A stretch of DNA of 64,000 bases, from contig CAWBFQ010000002.1 of NCBI GenBank assembly GCA_963788145.1, forward strand, positions 124,001-188,000, given 5' to 3'. The notes under the pieces are model-generated. The model did not search any database. It had not been told where the DNA came from and worked only from the letters and a program-made list of their open reading frames with translations. This document shows, piece by piece, positions 38,859-47,825 of the stretch (its first letter is position 1; the number at the start of each line of letters is the position of its first letter). The position numbers and the translations under genes were made by a program. The DNA is from UTCFX2 sp963788145. Lineage in GTDB: Bacteria > Chloroflexota > Anaerolineae > Anaerolineales > UBA4823.

Positions 38859-40276
38859 GATTTATTCTCCAATACGCTCACAATTCGATCCATCTGCATT
38901 CCATGCGAACCTTTAATAAGCGCCACGTCTCCTGCTTCCAGATACCCATCCAGATGCGCAATGGCCTGGGGGACATCGTCCAACTCTACAATAGCCAAGG
39001 CAGGCAGTCCCGCCTGTCGAGCAGCCGCAGAAATCATCTGGGCGCGCTCTCCAATAGTGATAAGCAAATCCACCACCTGAGCAGCTCGCATCCCCACCAT
39101 TTCATGCCCTTGGCGTTCATATGGCCCCAACTCCAACATATCACCCAGGACAGCGATCTTTCGTCCTTGCAACTCATCCAACAAGTTGAGGGCCGCTAAC
39201 ATCGACTCGGGAGTTGCATTATACGTATCATCCAAGATCAGCGCTCCAGTAGGTGTATGTGCTGTTACCAGGCGTAATTGAGCTTTCCCGGAACGCAATC
39301 CCTCCACAACCTCCTGCCAGGTGAGTCCTTCCACCAAACCGACCGCAGTGGCTCGCAGCACATTATGCACTGAATGACGCCCGATCAAAGGAGCCCGCAA
39401 ATGGAGCACTTCTTTGTGGTAATGCAAGCGGAACCGAATCCCATCCAGACCCAAACCTTCGATGTGGTCTGCCCAAAGATCCGCCTCAGGATCCAATCCG
39501 TAAAAGAAAACTCCGGCATCGGTCATCCCAGCCATTTCTTTTACCCAGGGATCATCGTAATTCAAAATGGCCACACCTTGCGGCGCATGCGGCAGCGCCT
39601 GCACCAACTCCGCCTTCCCGCGCGCGATCTCCGCCTGGCTGCCGGCTCGTTCTGCGTGGACTGTACCGATATTCGTGACCACGCCAACCTCTGGTAAGGC
39701 CAGCTCGCATAAAAAGGCAATTTCACCCGGGACATAAAAACCCATCTCAAGCACAGCCCGTTGGTGGCTTTCATCTAACGAAAGCATAGTGAGAGGAAGA
39801 CCAATTTCGTTATTCAGATTGCCCTCGTTCTTTAACGTGCGGAAGCGTTGCGAAAGCACCTCTGCAATCAATTCCTTGGTCGTTGACTTCCCCACACTCC
39901 CAGTCACACCAATCACCCTCACAGAGAGCTTGCGACGCCAGAAACGGGCAATTTGTTGTAATCCCGACAAGCTATCATCAACCAATATCATCAACGGAGC
40001 CACCGATTCCACCGGCTCTAATTCTGGTGTGCCAGACCGCAGATCAATTGTCGTGTGTTTCCCACTCTGTTCGCGCTGGATTAATGCTAGACTGGCCCCT
40101 TTTTCAAAAGCATGCTCCACAAATTCATGTCCGTCATGATTCTCACCAGGTAATGCCACAAAAATACAACCTGGAAAAGCCTGGCGCGAATCGACTACCG
40201 CGCCGGTGATTGGTTGCATCCCCCAATTCGGACGAGCGCCACTCAATCCTTCAATGACATCTGCGACTCTCAACAT
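38855..40276 (-). CDS. murF: UDP-MurNAc-tripeptide--D-Ala-D-Ala ligase
   Basis: A 473-residue Mur ligase adding D-Ala-D-Ala to complete the pentapeptide. P-loop GVTGSVGKSTTKEL, central NYDDPWV and C-terminal DDTYNATPESM are typical. Followed by mraY with a 4-nt overlap. Confidence 0.96.
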   Translation of the reverse strand: MLRVADVIEGLSGARPNWGMQPITGAVVDSRQAFPGCIFVALPGENHDGHEFVEHAFEKGASLALIQREQSGKHTTIDLRSGTPELEPVESVAPLMILVDDSLSGLQQIARFWRRKLSVRVIGVTGSVGKSTTKELIAEVLSQRFRTLKNEGNLNNEIGLPLTMLSLDESHQRAVLEMGFYVPGEIAFLCELALPEVGVVTNIGTVHAERAGSQAEIARGKAELVQALPHAPQGVAILNYDDPWVKEMAGMTDAGVFFYGLDPEADLWADHIEGLGLDGIRFRLHYHKEVLHLRAPLIGRHSVHNVLRATAVGLVEGLTWQEVVEGLRSGKAQLRLVTAHTPTGALILDDTYNATPESMLAALNLLDELQGRKIAVLGDMLELGPYERQGHEMVGMRAAQVVDLLITIGERAQMISAAARQAGLPALAIVELDDVPQAIAHLDGYLEAGDVALIKGSHGMQMDRIVSVLENKS

Positions 40277-40304
40277 CTCATATCCAAAAAAGAAAGGTCA
40301 CAAA

Positions 40305-42071
40305 TCAATCCTTCGACAATTTTTTCCTGACGGCGTCTGGCGGTAAATTCAACAATACAACGAGTTCCTCAGCCGCTCTCCGGAAAACCGGCGCAGCAAC
40401 CACAGAACCCCAAGGCGAAGTACCCGGTTTCTCCAACCAGATGTAAATCAAGAATCGTGGATCATCCACAGGACCCCAACCGACAAAAGATGCATTGGTT
40501 TCATTGCTGGTATATCCAAAAGGTGTTGGGATTTCAGCAGTGCCCGTTTTTCCAGCCACACGATAACCAGTCACCAATGCGTCTGACGACTCGATTTCCA
40601 GCGAATTAGCAAGCATCTCGCTCAATATCCGGGCAGTCTCAGCCTTGATCGGCATCCCCAGGACGCGCTGATCAATATGGTGCTGGTAGCCTTCGCTCAC
40701 CACAGACTTGACAATCTGCGGCGCCATCATCACGCCGTCATTTGCCACCGCAGAAATGGAGACCGCCATCTGAATAGGGGTGGCAGCAACTCCTTGCCCA
40801 AATGCATTCGTCCCCAAATCGGCGGCATACCAGTCGCTATCACCCGGCTCCTTCAATCGCCCGGAAGCTTCACCATCCAGGTCAATCCCGCTCACATGAC
40901 CGATCCCAAACCCACGCAGATAATGGTAAAAGCTTTCAGAGCCGATTTGGGTAGATACCCACGCCAGACAAACATTCAATGAGTGCTGCATACACCCTTG
41001 CATATCCTGAGGGCCCCAGGCGCCCTGATTCCAATTGTAAATGATCGTACCGCCAATCTCAATAACCCCTGTATCCACAAACACTGTCTCGGGTGTCACT
41101 GCCCCGCTATCCAGACCAGACGCCATAGTCAATACCTTGAACACTGAGCCAGGTTCGTAAGATTGAGATATCGCTCGATTAAACGGCGTTTCTTCTGTAA
41201 AAATCTCTCCCACTTTCCAGAATTGGTTCAGGTCCATGCGCGGCGTAGTCGCTAAAGCCATCACTTCACCGGTGCGTGGATTAACAACTACAAGTGTGCC
41301 AGAGTCGGAAGAAGTTTCAGCAACCGCATCATCGATAACCCTCTCCATCGCCCGTTGGATTTCACGATCAATCGTCAAAACCAAACTTGCCCCATCCGGT
41401 ACGCGCGGCCTTTCCTCAGCCCGATTCGGATCAATCGGGATGCGCACAATCTTCGACATTCCCTTGAGAAGCGAGTCAAATCGCCCTTCAACGCCAAAAT
41501 ATCCCTCACCCAAAGCGTTGACAAAACCTAAAATATTTGAGGCGAGCGCTTCTTCTGGATAAATACGCCCCAGGTGGGGATTAAAAACCAAACCGTTTAG
41601 GCTGGGTGTATTCTCATTTCGTTTGCCAGTATAAACGGTCTTCATTTGCTCAACAATCACCTCTAATTTCTCGACCTCCTCCGCTGGTACATTATCAATC
41701 AGGCGTGAATACACCGCACTGTCTGAAGGTTCCAGGCTGGCCCTGTATAAGGCATCTTCATAATCGACCCCCAGCAAAGCACTCACCGTTTGGGCGATCG
41801 TGGTCGGGTTTTCTACATATTGCAGTTCTACCCCCACCTCATACACTGTCCTGTTTCCAGCCAGCAGGTTGCCCCGACGGTCAAAGATCTGACCACGAGC
41901 GGGTGTGAGCATCGTGTATGGATTGGTAAACGTATCGCCGATTTCCTGCAGTTTCTTCACCATATCTGGACTCACCTGAATCCGCACCATCTGTAAAAAG
42001 ATAATGACTGGAAAAATGGAAAGAAAAGCGCCAAGGATCGAATAACGCCGACTTTTTTCCCGTTCTTTCAT
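40305..42071 (-). CDS. ftsI: FtsI-type penicillin-binding protein (class B transpeptidase)
   Basis: 588 residues: an N-terminal transmembrane helix (about 10-28), PBP dimerisation domain, and transpeptidase domain with the nucleophile Ser in PGSVFKV, SLN and KTG (VAGKTGTAEI). Cross-links septal peptidoglycan as partner of FtsW. Overlaps the ftsL stop by 4 nt. No PASTA repeats. Confidence 0.95.
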   Translation of the reverse strand: MKEREKSRRYSILGAFLSIFPVIIFLQMVRIQVSPDMVKKLQEIGDTFTNPYTMLTPARGQIFDRRGNLLAGNRTVYEVGVELQYVENPTTIAQTVSALLGVDYEDALYRASLEPSDSAVYSRLIDNVPAEEVEKLEVIVEQMKTVYTGKRNENTPSLNGLVFNPHLGRIYPEEALASNILGFVNALGEGYFGVEGRFDSLLKGMSKIVRIPIDPNRAEERPRVPDGASLVLTIDREIQRAMERVIDDAVAETSSDSGTLVVVNPRTGEVMALATTPRMDLNQFWKVGEIFTEETPFNRAISQSYEPGSVFKVLTMASGLDSGAVTPETVFVDTGVIEIGGTIIYNWNQGAWGPQDMQGCMQHSLNVCLAWVSTQIGSESFYHYLRGFGIGHVSGIDLDGEASGRLKEPGDSDWYAADLGTNAFGQGVAATPIQMAVSISAVANDGVMMAPQIVKSVVSEGYQHHIDQRVLGMPIKAETARILSEMLANSLEIESSDALVTGYRVAGKTGTAEIPTPFGYTSNETNASFVGWGPVDDPRFLIYIWLEKPGTSPWGSVVAAPVFRRAAEELVVLLNLPPDAVRKKLSKD

Positions 42072-42553
42072 GGCTTCTCCTCAGAAATCGAAGCAATCCA
42101 ATCTCTGGCCTGCCGAAAGAGCCACTCAAACAATGATTCAGTGTATTCTGGCGGCATGGAAATAGCTCGCACAACGCTTCTTTCAGATGAAGGTGCCAGG
42201 ATAATCGATTGGCGCTCCATATATTCTGGCACCTTCAGATAAACAATTTGGTCCGGAGGTGTCTCGACAAAACCTAGTGTGCGAGCCCTGGCTTCCATAT
42301 GAGAGGATGACAGGATTTTGGCCAATTCAGATTGCAAATCCTCGTTCATGCGATCCAACTCAGAGATCTCGCCCTGCATCTTCTGGATATCACGCCCAAC
42401 AGCAGTTGCACGAGCGCTAACGCTTAAATAAATCCCGGCAATCAACGCGATAATTACCAATCCCAAAAGGAATAACGCGATGATCTGCAGTTGCTTCCTC
42501 CAGGGCGCCTGGGAATATGTGCGGGCGATATTCTCAAGTTGATCCATGGTCAT
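42068..42553 (-). CDS. ftsL: FtsL-like divisome protein
   Basis: 161 residues: a short cytoplasmic segment, one transmembrane helix (about 24-46), then a coiled coil (about 50-85) ending in the ARTLGFVETPP segment seen in FtsL/DivIC proteins, and a C-terminal tail of about 60 residues. Position between rsmH and ftsI is the standard ftsL position. FtsL is poorly conserved, so the call leans on topology and context. Confidence 0.8.
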   Translation of the reverse strand: MTMDQLENIARTYSQAPWRKQLQIIALFLLGLVIIALIAGIYLSVSARATAVGRDIQKMQGEISELDRMNEDLQSELAKILSSSHMEARARTLGFVETPPDQIVYLKVPEYMERQSIILAPSSERSVVRAISMPPEYTESLFEWLFRQARDWIASISEEKP

Positions 42554-42669
42554 TCAAAAAATTCTTAATTCACCTTTGGCGAAACAATTATTACGATTGA
42601 ATTTGCAACTTATGTGCCAGATGCGGTAAAAACCCGACAAACGAGATTCCTTTCATCACCTGATACGCT

Positions 42670-43638
42670 CTATCTGATCTTTTCAACAACTCGCAAGCGG
42701 GCGCTGCGTCCGCGTGGATTGATTTGGACTTCATCCGCTGCTGGACGGACGGGATGGCGAGCAATCTCCTTGATGACTGCCTGATGACCGCAAGTGCAGA
42801 CGGGCTGACGAGCAGGACATAAACAATCCCGGCTTTCCTGGCGGAAGAACTGCTTCACAATCCGGTCCTCTAAAGAGTGAAAGGATATAACCGCCAACCT
42901 GCCGCCAAGACCAAGCGCATCTACAGCTTGCGGCAATACATCCTTAACCGCTTCGAGCTCATGGTTGACAACAATCCGAAGCGCTTGAAAGGTCCGCGTT
43001 GCAGGGTGTATTCGATCTTTTCGCGAGCCTGTCCGCATCGCATTTCTCCGCTCCTTATTCATCACTGCAACAACTAGATCAGCCAGTTCAACCGTACGGT
43101 TAATCGGCCTGGAGCGCACAATCGCCCGAGCAATCTGGCGAGACCGAGTCTCTTCACCATACTGGTAAAGCAAATCAGCCAGTTCTTGTTCCGAGAGGGT
43201 ATTGACCAGGTCAGCAGCTGTTTGGGGTGCATCCGGATCAAAACGCATATCCAGGGGTGCATCCGAGGAAAACGAGAAACCCTTGCTCGGGGTATCCAGT
43301 TGAATCGATGACAGACCTAAATCAAACAAGATCCCGTTCACTGAAGACCAGCCTAGCTTTCTCACCTGCTCACTCAAAGTGAGATAAGACTCACGCAGCA
43401 AAATTGCGCGCCCTCCAAAAGCTTCCAGTCGTTGTTGAGCCAACCTAAATGCAACCGGATCAACCTCAAGCCCCAGTAGCAAACCATCCGGAGCGCTCTT
43501 CTCAAGAATACCCCAGGCATGCCCCCCTGCACCCAGAGTACAATCCACATAGCGACCGCCTCGGGCAGGCTGCAACGCGAGTATAATTTCATTGTAAAGT
43601 ACTGGACGGTGCGGTAACCCGTCTGGGTGATTGTTCAT
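42670..43638 (-). CDS. rsmH: 16S rRNA C1402 N4-methyltransferase
   Basis: A 322-residue SAM-dependent methyltransferase (MraW). HRPVLYNEI start, SAM site DCTLGAGGHAWGIL, catalytic-region motif LFDLGLSSIQLD, and the C-terminal SFHSLEDRIVKQFFR are diagnostic. Second gene of the cluster, 20 bp after mraZ. Confidence 0.97.
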   Translation of the reverse strand: MNNHPDGLPHRPVLYNEIILALQPARGGRYVDCTLGAGGHAWGILEKSAPDGLLLGLEVDPVAFRLAQQRLEAFGGRAILLRESYLTLSEQVRKLGWSSVNGILFDLGLSSIQLDTPSKGFSFSSDAPLDMRFDPDAPQTAADLVNTLSEQELADLLYQYGEETRSRQIARAIVRSRPINRTVELADLVVAVMNKERRNAMRTGSRKDRIHPATRTFQALRIVVNHELEAVKDVLPQAVDALGLGGRLAVISFHSLEDRIVKQFFRQESRDCLCPARQPVCTCGHQAVIKEIARHPVRPAADEVQINPRGRSARLRVVEKIR

Positions 43639-43658
43639 ATCAAATCGTCAATGTCGAC

Positions 43659-44099
43659 TTATGCGAACGGTAAATTGAGCGCTGCAAAACGGTCTGGGTT
43701 CGATTGGGCATCCTGGAGGATGAGGTTCTGTTCGCCCCAGATTTCGAGCGACCAGATCTCAAAAAAATCGCCCATCCCAACCACTACCAGGCTGCTTTCC
43801 AGCCCGGCAAACTGGCGCAGAAATTGCGGCAGCAAGACCCTGCCCGCTTTGTCCAATTCCACCCGATCTGCGGTGGAAAAGACTAGCCGCCGGAGAAGCC
43901 GGGTATTAGAGTCGGTAATGCTCATCTGGCTGACACGGTGAGACAACTCTTCATATTTCTCCGATGGGAGAACGATCAGGTTTCGGTCAAAACCCTGCAT
44001 GACATACGCTCCGCCCGGAACCAGTTCATCCCGGTAGCGAACAGGCACTGTCAGGCGCCCTTTTTCATCGAGGTTATGGTAGAATTGACCAAAGAACAT
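43659..44099 (-). CDS. mraZ: Transcriptional regulator MraZ
   Basis: A 146-residue SpoVT/AbrB-like protein with two DXXXR-type repeats (DEKGRLTVPVRYRD and DKAGRVLLPQFLR) that form a ring and bind TGGG repeats upstream of the dcw operon, repressing it. The first gene of the cluster. The matching operator is present upstream. Confidence 0.96.
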   Translation of the reverse strand: MFFGQFYHNLDEKGRLTVPVRYRDELVPGGAYVMQGFDRNLIVLPSEKYEELSHRVSQMSITDSNTRLLRRLVFSTADRVELDKAGRVLLPQFLRQFAGLESSLVVVGMGDFFEIWSLEIWGEQNLILQDAQSNPDRFAALNLPFA

Positions 44100-44124
44100 T
44101 TGTTCTGCCTCTCCACTAAAAGCC

Positions 44125-44149
44125 AGAACGCCGGACCGCCCGGCGTTCT
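44125..44149 (-). repeat. Perfect hairpin in the mraZ leader
   Basis: A 10-bp inverted repeat, AGAACGCCGG and CCGGCGTTCT, with a 5-nt loop, in the 5' leader between the operator and the mraZ ATG. On the minus strand it is followed by GGCTTTTAG, a poor T-tract, so it could be a weak attenuator or an mRNA-stabilising structure. Confidence 0.65.
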
Positions 44150-44175
44150 ACCACTGTCTCCCACTTTTTCCCACG
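44150..44175 (-). promoter_or_regulatory. MraZ operator: three GTGG(G) repeats
   Basis: On the minus strand GTGGGAAAAA, GTGGGAGACA and GTGGTAGAAC follow each other at exactly 10-bp spacing, the known layout of MraZ-binding boxes. They lie just downstream of the -10 box. Confidence 0.88.
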
Positions 44176-44184
44176 AATAAACAC

Positions 44185-44213
44185 AGTATAACTAAAATTT
44201 GTCATATATGCAA
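44185..44213 (-). promoter_or_regulatory. Promoter of the dcw cluster
   Basis: TTGCAT (44208-44213), 17 bp, TATACT (44185-44190) on the minus strand, directly upstream of the MraZ boxes. Confidence 0.75.
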
Positions 44214-44303
44214 GACCTTAATCTAACAAAATGGTAATCTGGACCAAACTTTAACAATGATCACGATCTCTTACTTACTTCATTCGTTGCGGTGAAAGGC
44301 GTC

Positions 44304-45303
44304 ATGGCATACCTCACAACCCAACCCTTTATTTCCGTCTGGAAAGGCGATAGCTTATTTTGATGAGCAATGTCCCTTGCATGGATGTGATCTCAACAGG
44401 ATCATTGCGATTAGATACCGCTTTGTGTACAGGCGGGTATCCATGCGGCTCAATTATCGCCATTAATGGACCTGCTTCCAGCGGTAAAACCACCCTCTGT
44501 CAGTGCGCCGTGATCTCAGCCCAAAATCAGGGCCATCTTTCAGCCTGGATCGACGCCGACCACAATTTCCCCTCCGAATTTGCCCGGTGTTGCGGTATTG
44601 ATGATCAAGCCTTATACTACTGTGAACCAGCCTGCACAGAGCAGGCTCTGGATATTCTCGAAACCCTGGCAAAGAGCAGCGCCTTCTCAGTTGTCGTTCT
44701 GGATTCACTCCAAGCATTGACCCCTGCGGCAGAACTTGCCGGTTCTCTGGATAAACCAGCCGATCAGGTAAATCAAGAATTGTTATATCTTCGATTGCCC
44801 GCGATACGTCGAGCGGCTCAACAGAGCGGGACAACAATTCTGCTAACCGACCAACTGAATACCCGCCTGAGTACGGTTTATCATCATCTTTCCGCTAACC
44901 CACAACGTTTAGCGCTCAAATTCCATACTGCTATCCACCTCCATCTAAATGCCGAGAAGGAGATTCAGCGGGGGGGAAAGCTTATTGGGGCGAAAATTCG
45001 CGTCCGGATCACGAAAAATGAGTTTGTACCCTGTTTGTATACAACAAATTTTGATATAATATATCCATACGGGATTAATAAATCTGGCGAAGTTTTAACC
45101 TGGGTTCTATTCTCCACCTGATTCAGAAGCAAGCTGAAGGATATTTCTTCAAGACTACACACCTGGGCAAAACTCCTGAACAAGCGGTTGATTTCTTAAA
45201 CCGCAACTTGTTGAAACGGGACGAAATCGAAACGAGAATCCGCCAGGAATTAAATCCAGACATTCTTAATGCCGCGAATGAAAGCGATTGTACGCGGCCA
45301 TAG
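44304..45303 (+). CDS. recA: Divergent RecA homologue (frameshifted)
   Basis: A RecA-fold ATPase with the VISTGSLRLD opening, Walker A GPASSGKTT, Walker B VVVLDSLQAL, a QL pair at the start of loop L2 and LKF after it. The C-terminal part (SILHLIQKQAEGYFF to RIRQELNP) is in another frame after an indel near 45100. The N-terminus is short: the body opens at ATG 44363; a segment from ATG 44304 (MAYLTTQPF to KGDSLF) would join after one more indel. Compared with canonical RecA, the catalytic Glu of DAEH is Asp (DADH), the NQ pair is DQ, the TTGG of L2 is missing and the second Lys of KNK is Glu. RecA proteins form filaments for strand exchange and SOS; whether this one is active is uncertain. 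recX follows. Confidence 0.8.
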
Positions 45304-45574
45304 TGTTACCAGGCAGTGTCGAAAGCAGACATTGCATAACGAGAACGATCTCAGAAAATCGCATAATGGTGATATAGTCAGTCTAAAGATCAATTAGAGC
45401 TGACTGCGGAAACAATCAATTTGATGAGCCAACCGACATGACCGCCAGCATAGCGATCTTAAATACCACTTCTAATCGAGCCTTGAGTACTGGCTGACAG
45501 TTACTCAATTCGCTCTGGGTGGCGTCATCGACTGGCATCAACCCTGAGATCCAACTTGAGAACGGACACAAATG
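45304..45574 (+). other. recA-recX intergenic region
   Basis: No credible gene, RNA or repeat seen until the hairpin at 45575. The recX frame is open from 45519, but the segment before 45615 does not look like RecX. Confidence 0.5.
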
Positions 45575-45614
45575 GCCGCGACCTGCCAATGCAGGAACGC
45601 GGCTTAGTGTTTTT
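45575..45614 (+). terminator. Terminator-like hairpin directly before recX
   Basis: GCCGCG, A, CCTGC, CAAT loop, GCAGG, AA, CGCGGC (45575-45603), then TTAGTGTTTTT ending at the base before the recX ATG. It looks like an intrinsic terminator or attenuator between recA and recX. Confidence 0.75.
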
Positions 45615-46274
45615 ATGGCAGGAACAACGAAGCGGATAACCGCATTAACCCTTCAGAAGCATAACCGCCAACGGGTGAACATTTACCTAGATGGTGAATT
45701 TGCATTTGGTTTAGCGCGTATTGTCGCTGCCTGGTTGCAGGTCGGAATGGAATTGGGTGAAGAAAAAATAACCGCCCTCAAAGCCGAGGACGAGCGTGAA
45801 GCTGCCTATCAGCGCGCTTTGAATTGGATAGATTATCGACCGCACTCTGTAACAGAAATCCATCAGAAGCTGGAACGTCAGGGCGTATCGCAAGAGACGA
45901 TCTCAAATGTCATGGATCGTCTTGAACGCAGCGACCTGGTGAATGACGCGGTCTTTGCTCAGAATTGGGTAGAAAACCGGGCAGAAATGCGTCCGCGAAG
46001 TCGGCGTGCGCTGGCCTTCGAGCTAAGAAAACGCGGCATACAGCCAGAGATCATAGAACAATCTATCGCTACGGTGGATGACGATGACCTGGCATATCAA
46101 GCCGCGCAACGTCAGGCTCATAAACTCTCACATCTTGATTGGAAGGATTTTCGTCAAAAAATGCTCCGTCACCTCGCCCAGCGCGGGTTTAACTATGAAA
46201 CCAGTTCCGAGGCTACCCACCGGGTCTGGATGAATGAGCACGAGAAGGAGCTAATTCTTGATGAAGGGGATTAA
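45615..46274 (+). CDS. recX: Regulatory protein RecX
   Basis: 219 residues. The N-terminal beta region (ITALTLQKHNRQRVNIYLDGEFAFGL) and three tandem three-helix RecX repeats (about 60-190, with YRPHSVTEIHQKLERQG and RSRRALAFELRKRG) are clear. RecX limits RecA filament growth. The start at 45615 is chosen because family similarity begins there; no strong Shine-Dalgarno is visible. It ends 2 bp before rny. Confidence 0.9.
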   Translation: MAGTTKRITALTLQKHNRQRVNIYLDGEFAFGLARIVAAWLQVGMELGEEKITALKAEDEREAAYQRALNWIDYRPHSVTEIHQKLERQGVSQETISNVMDRLERSDLVNDAVFAQNWVENRAEMRPRSRRALAFELRKRGIQPEIIEQSIATVDDDDLAYQAAQRQAHKLSHLDWKDFRQKMLRHLAQRGFNYETSSEATHRVWMNEHEKELILDEGD

Positions 46275-46276
46275 CT

Positions 46277-47825
46277 ATGGCTGTTGAAAGATTGATATTT
46301 CTGATCATCGAAATCATTTCGGTAGTGCTTGTTCTTCTACTTGGCGTTGCTGTCAGCTACCTGTATAAGCGGAATCAAGTCCAAAAAGCGAAACACGCTC
46401 AACTCGATGAAGCCGATCGAGTACTGGAGGCGGCAAAAGAAGAAGCCCGCCAGATTGAAATCCAGAACTCGCGACCAGGCCTTGGAAGTGCTCAAGAAAG
46501 CTGAATTCGATATCGAGCGCAAGCGCAACGAGCTAAGTAAAGAAGAAGATCGGCTCCAAAAACGCAGGGAAGAACTAGACAACCGGGTTGATCGGATGGA
46601 AAAGCGCGAGCAGGTCTTGAACAAGCGCCAGAGCACGATCGACAAGCGCTCCAACGAGATCGAAAAACTGCACGCGCAACAGACCGAAGAATTACAACGA
46701 ATTTCACAGATGTCGGTTGAGGAAGCCCGTGCAATTTTGCTGGCAGATGTTGAAAAGGATTCTCGCCAGGACATGGCGCGCGTCATTCGGCAGATTGAAA
46801 TGGAAGCCCGTGAAGAAGGCGAAAATCGCGCTCGCAAGATCATCACATCGGCTATTCAGCGGGTTGCATCCGATCATGTTGCTGAAATTACCACATCGGT
46901 CGTTGAAATCCCATCCGATGATATGAAAGGCCGGATCATAGGACGAAATGGGCGCAATATCCACGCTTTTGAGCAGGCAGCCGGGGTAGATGTAATCGTT
47001 GACGACACCCCCGAAGTAGTCACAATCTCCTGTTTTGACTCTGTCCGCCGGGAAGTGGCCCGTCGCGCCCTGGGTAAATTAATCCAAGATGGACGGATCC
47101 ACCCAGCACATATCGAAAAAGTGCTCAAAGCGGAACAGAAAGAAGTAGATCGGGCAATCATCGAAGCTGGTGAACAGGCTGTTTACGAAGCCGGGCTGCC
47201 CGGGCTTCATCCGGAGATAATCAAGACCCTTGGGCGATTAAAGTATCGCACTTCCTATGGTCAAAACCAATTGGCTCATTCCGTCGAAACTGCCAAGCTG
47301 GCTTCTGTAATTGCCTCCGAGTTAGGAGCAGATGTTGATACTTCTCGCACAGCGGCGTTGCTCCACGATCTGGGCAAAGCGGTTGATCACAGTATGGAAG
47401 GCACACATGCTCAATTGGGCGCTGAAATAGCGAAGCGTTATGGCATGTCCAGCAAAGTAGTGAACGCGATTGCTGCCCATCACCATGAGATTGATCAGGA
47501 CACCCTTGAAGCTGCTATCGTCGAAGCTGCCGATGCAATTTCCGGCGCCCGACCTGGGGCGCGCCGGGAAAGCCTGGAACAATATCTCAAGCGGGTGCGT
47601 TCATTAGAGGATATTGCTAATACCACTCGGGGAGTCATCCAAAGCTACGCTCTTCAGGCAGGCCGTGAAATTCGGATTTTCGTAAAACCAGAAGAGATTG
47701 ACGACCTGGCCTCAATCCAAATGGCTCGTGAAATCTCCAAGAAAATCGAAGAAAGCATGCAGTACCCAGGCCAAATTCGAGTGACTGTAATCCGCGAAAC
47801 CCGCGCTGTCGATTACGCTAAATAG
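46277..47825 (+). CDS. rny: Ribonuclease Y (frameshifted)
   Basis: A membrane-bound endoribonuclease that starts mRNA decay. Order: N-terminal transmembrane helix (about 5-30), a long coiled coil rich in Glu/Arg/Lys, KH domain (GRIIGRNGRNIHAFEQAAG), HD domain with metal ligands (LLHDLGKAVDH and AAHHHEID). The first frame stops at 46504; the coiled coil continues one frame over as RDQALEVLKKAEF, so an extra T near 46470 breaks the gene. About 515 residues when repaired, normal for RNase Y. Confidence 0.95.

Noticed and set aside
44214..44360. SOS box (GAAC-N4-GTTC type) upstream of recA
   Set aside because: No such dyad found on either strand in this segment.
45519..45614. N-terminal extension of RecX
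   Set aside because: The stretch covers the terminator hairpin and has no similarity to RecX.
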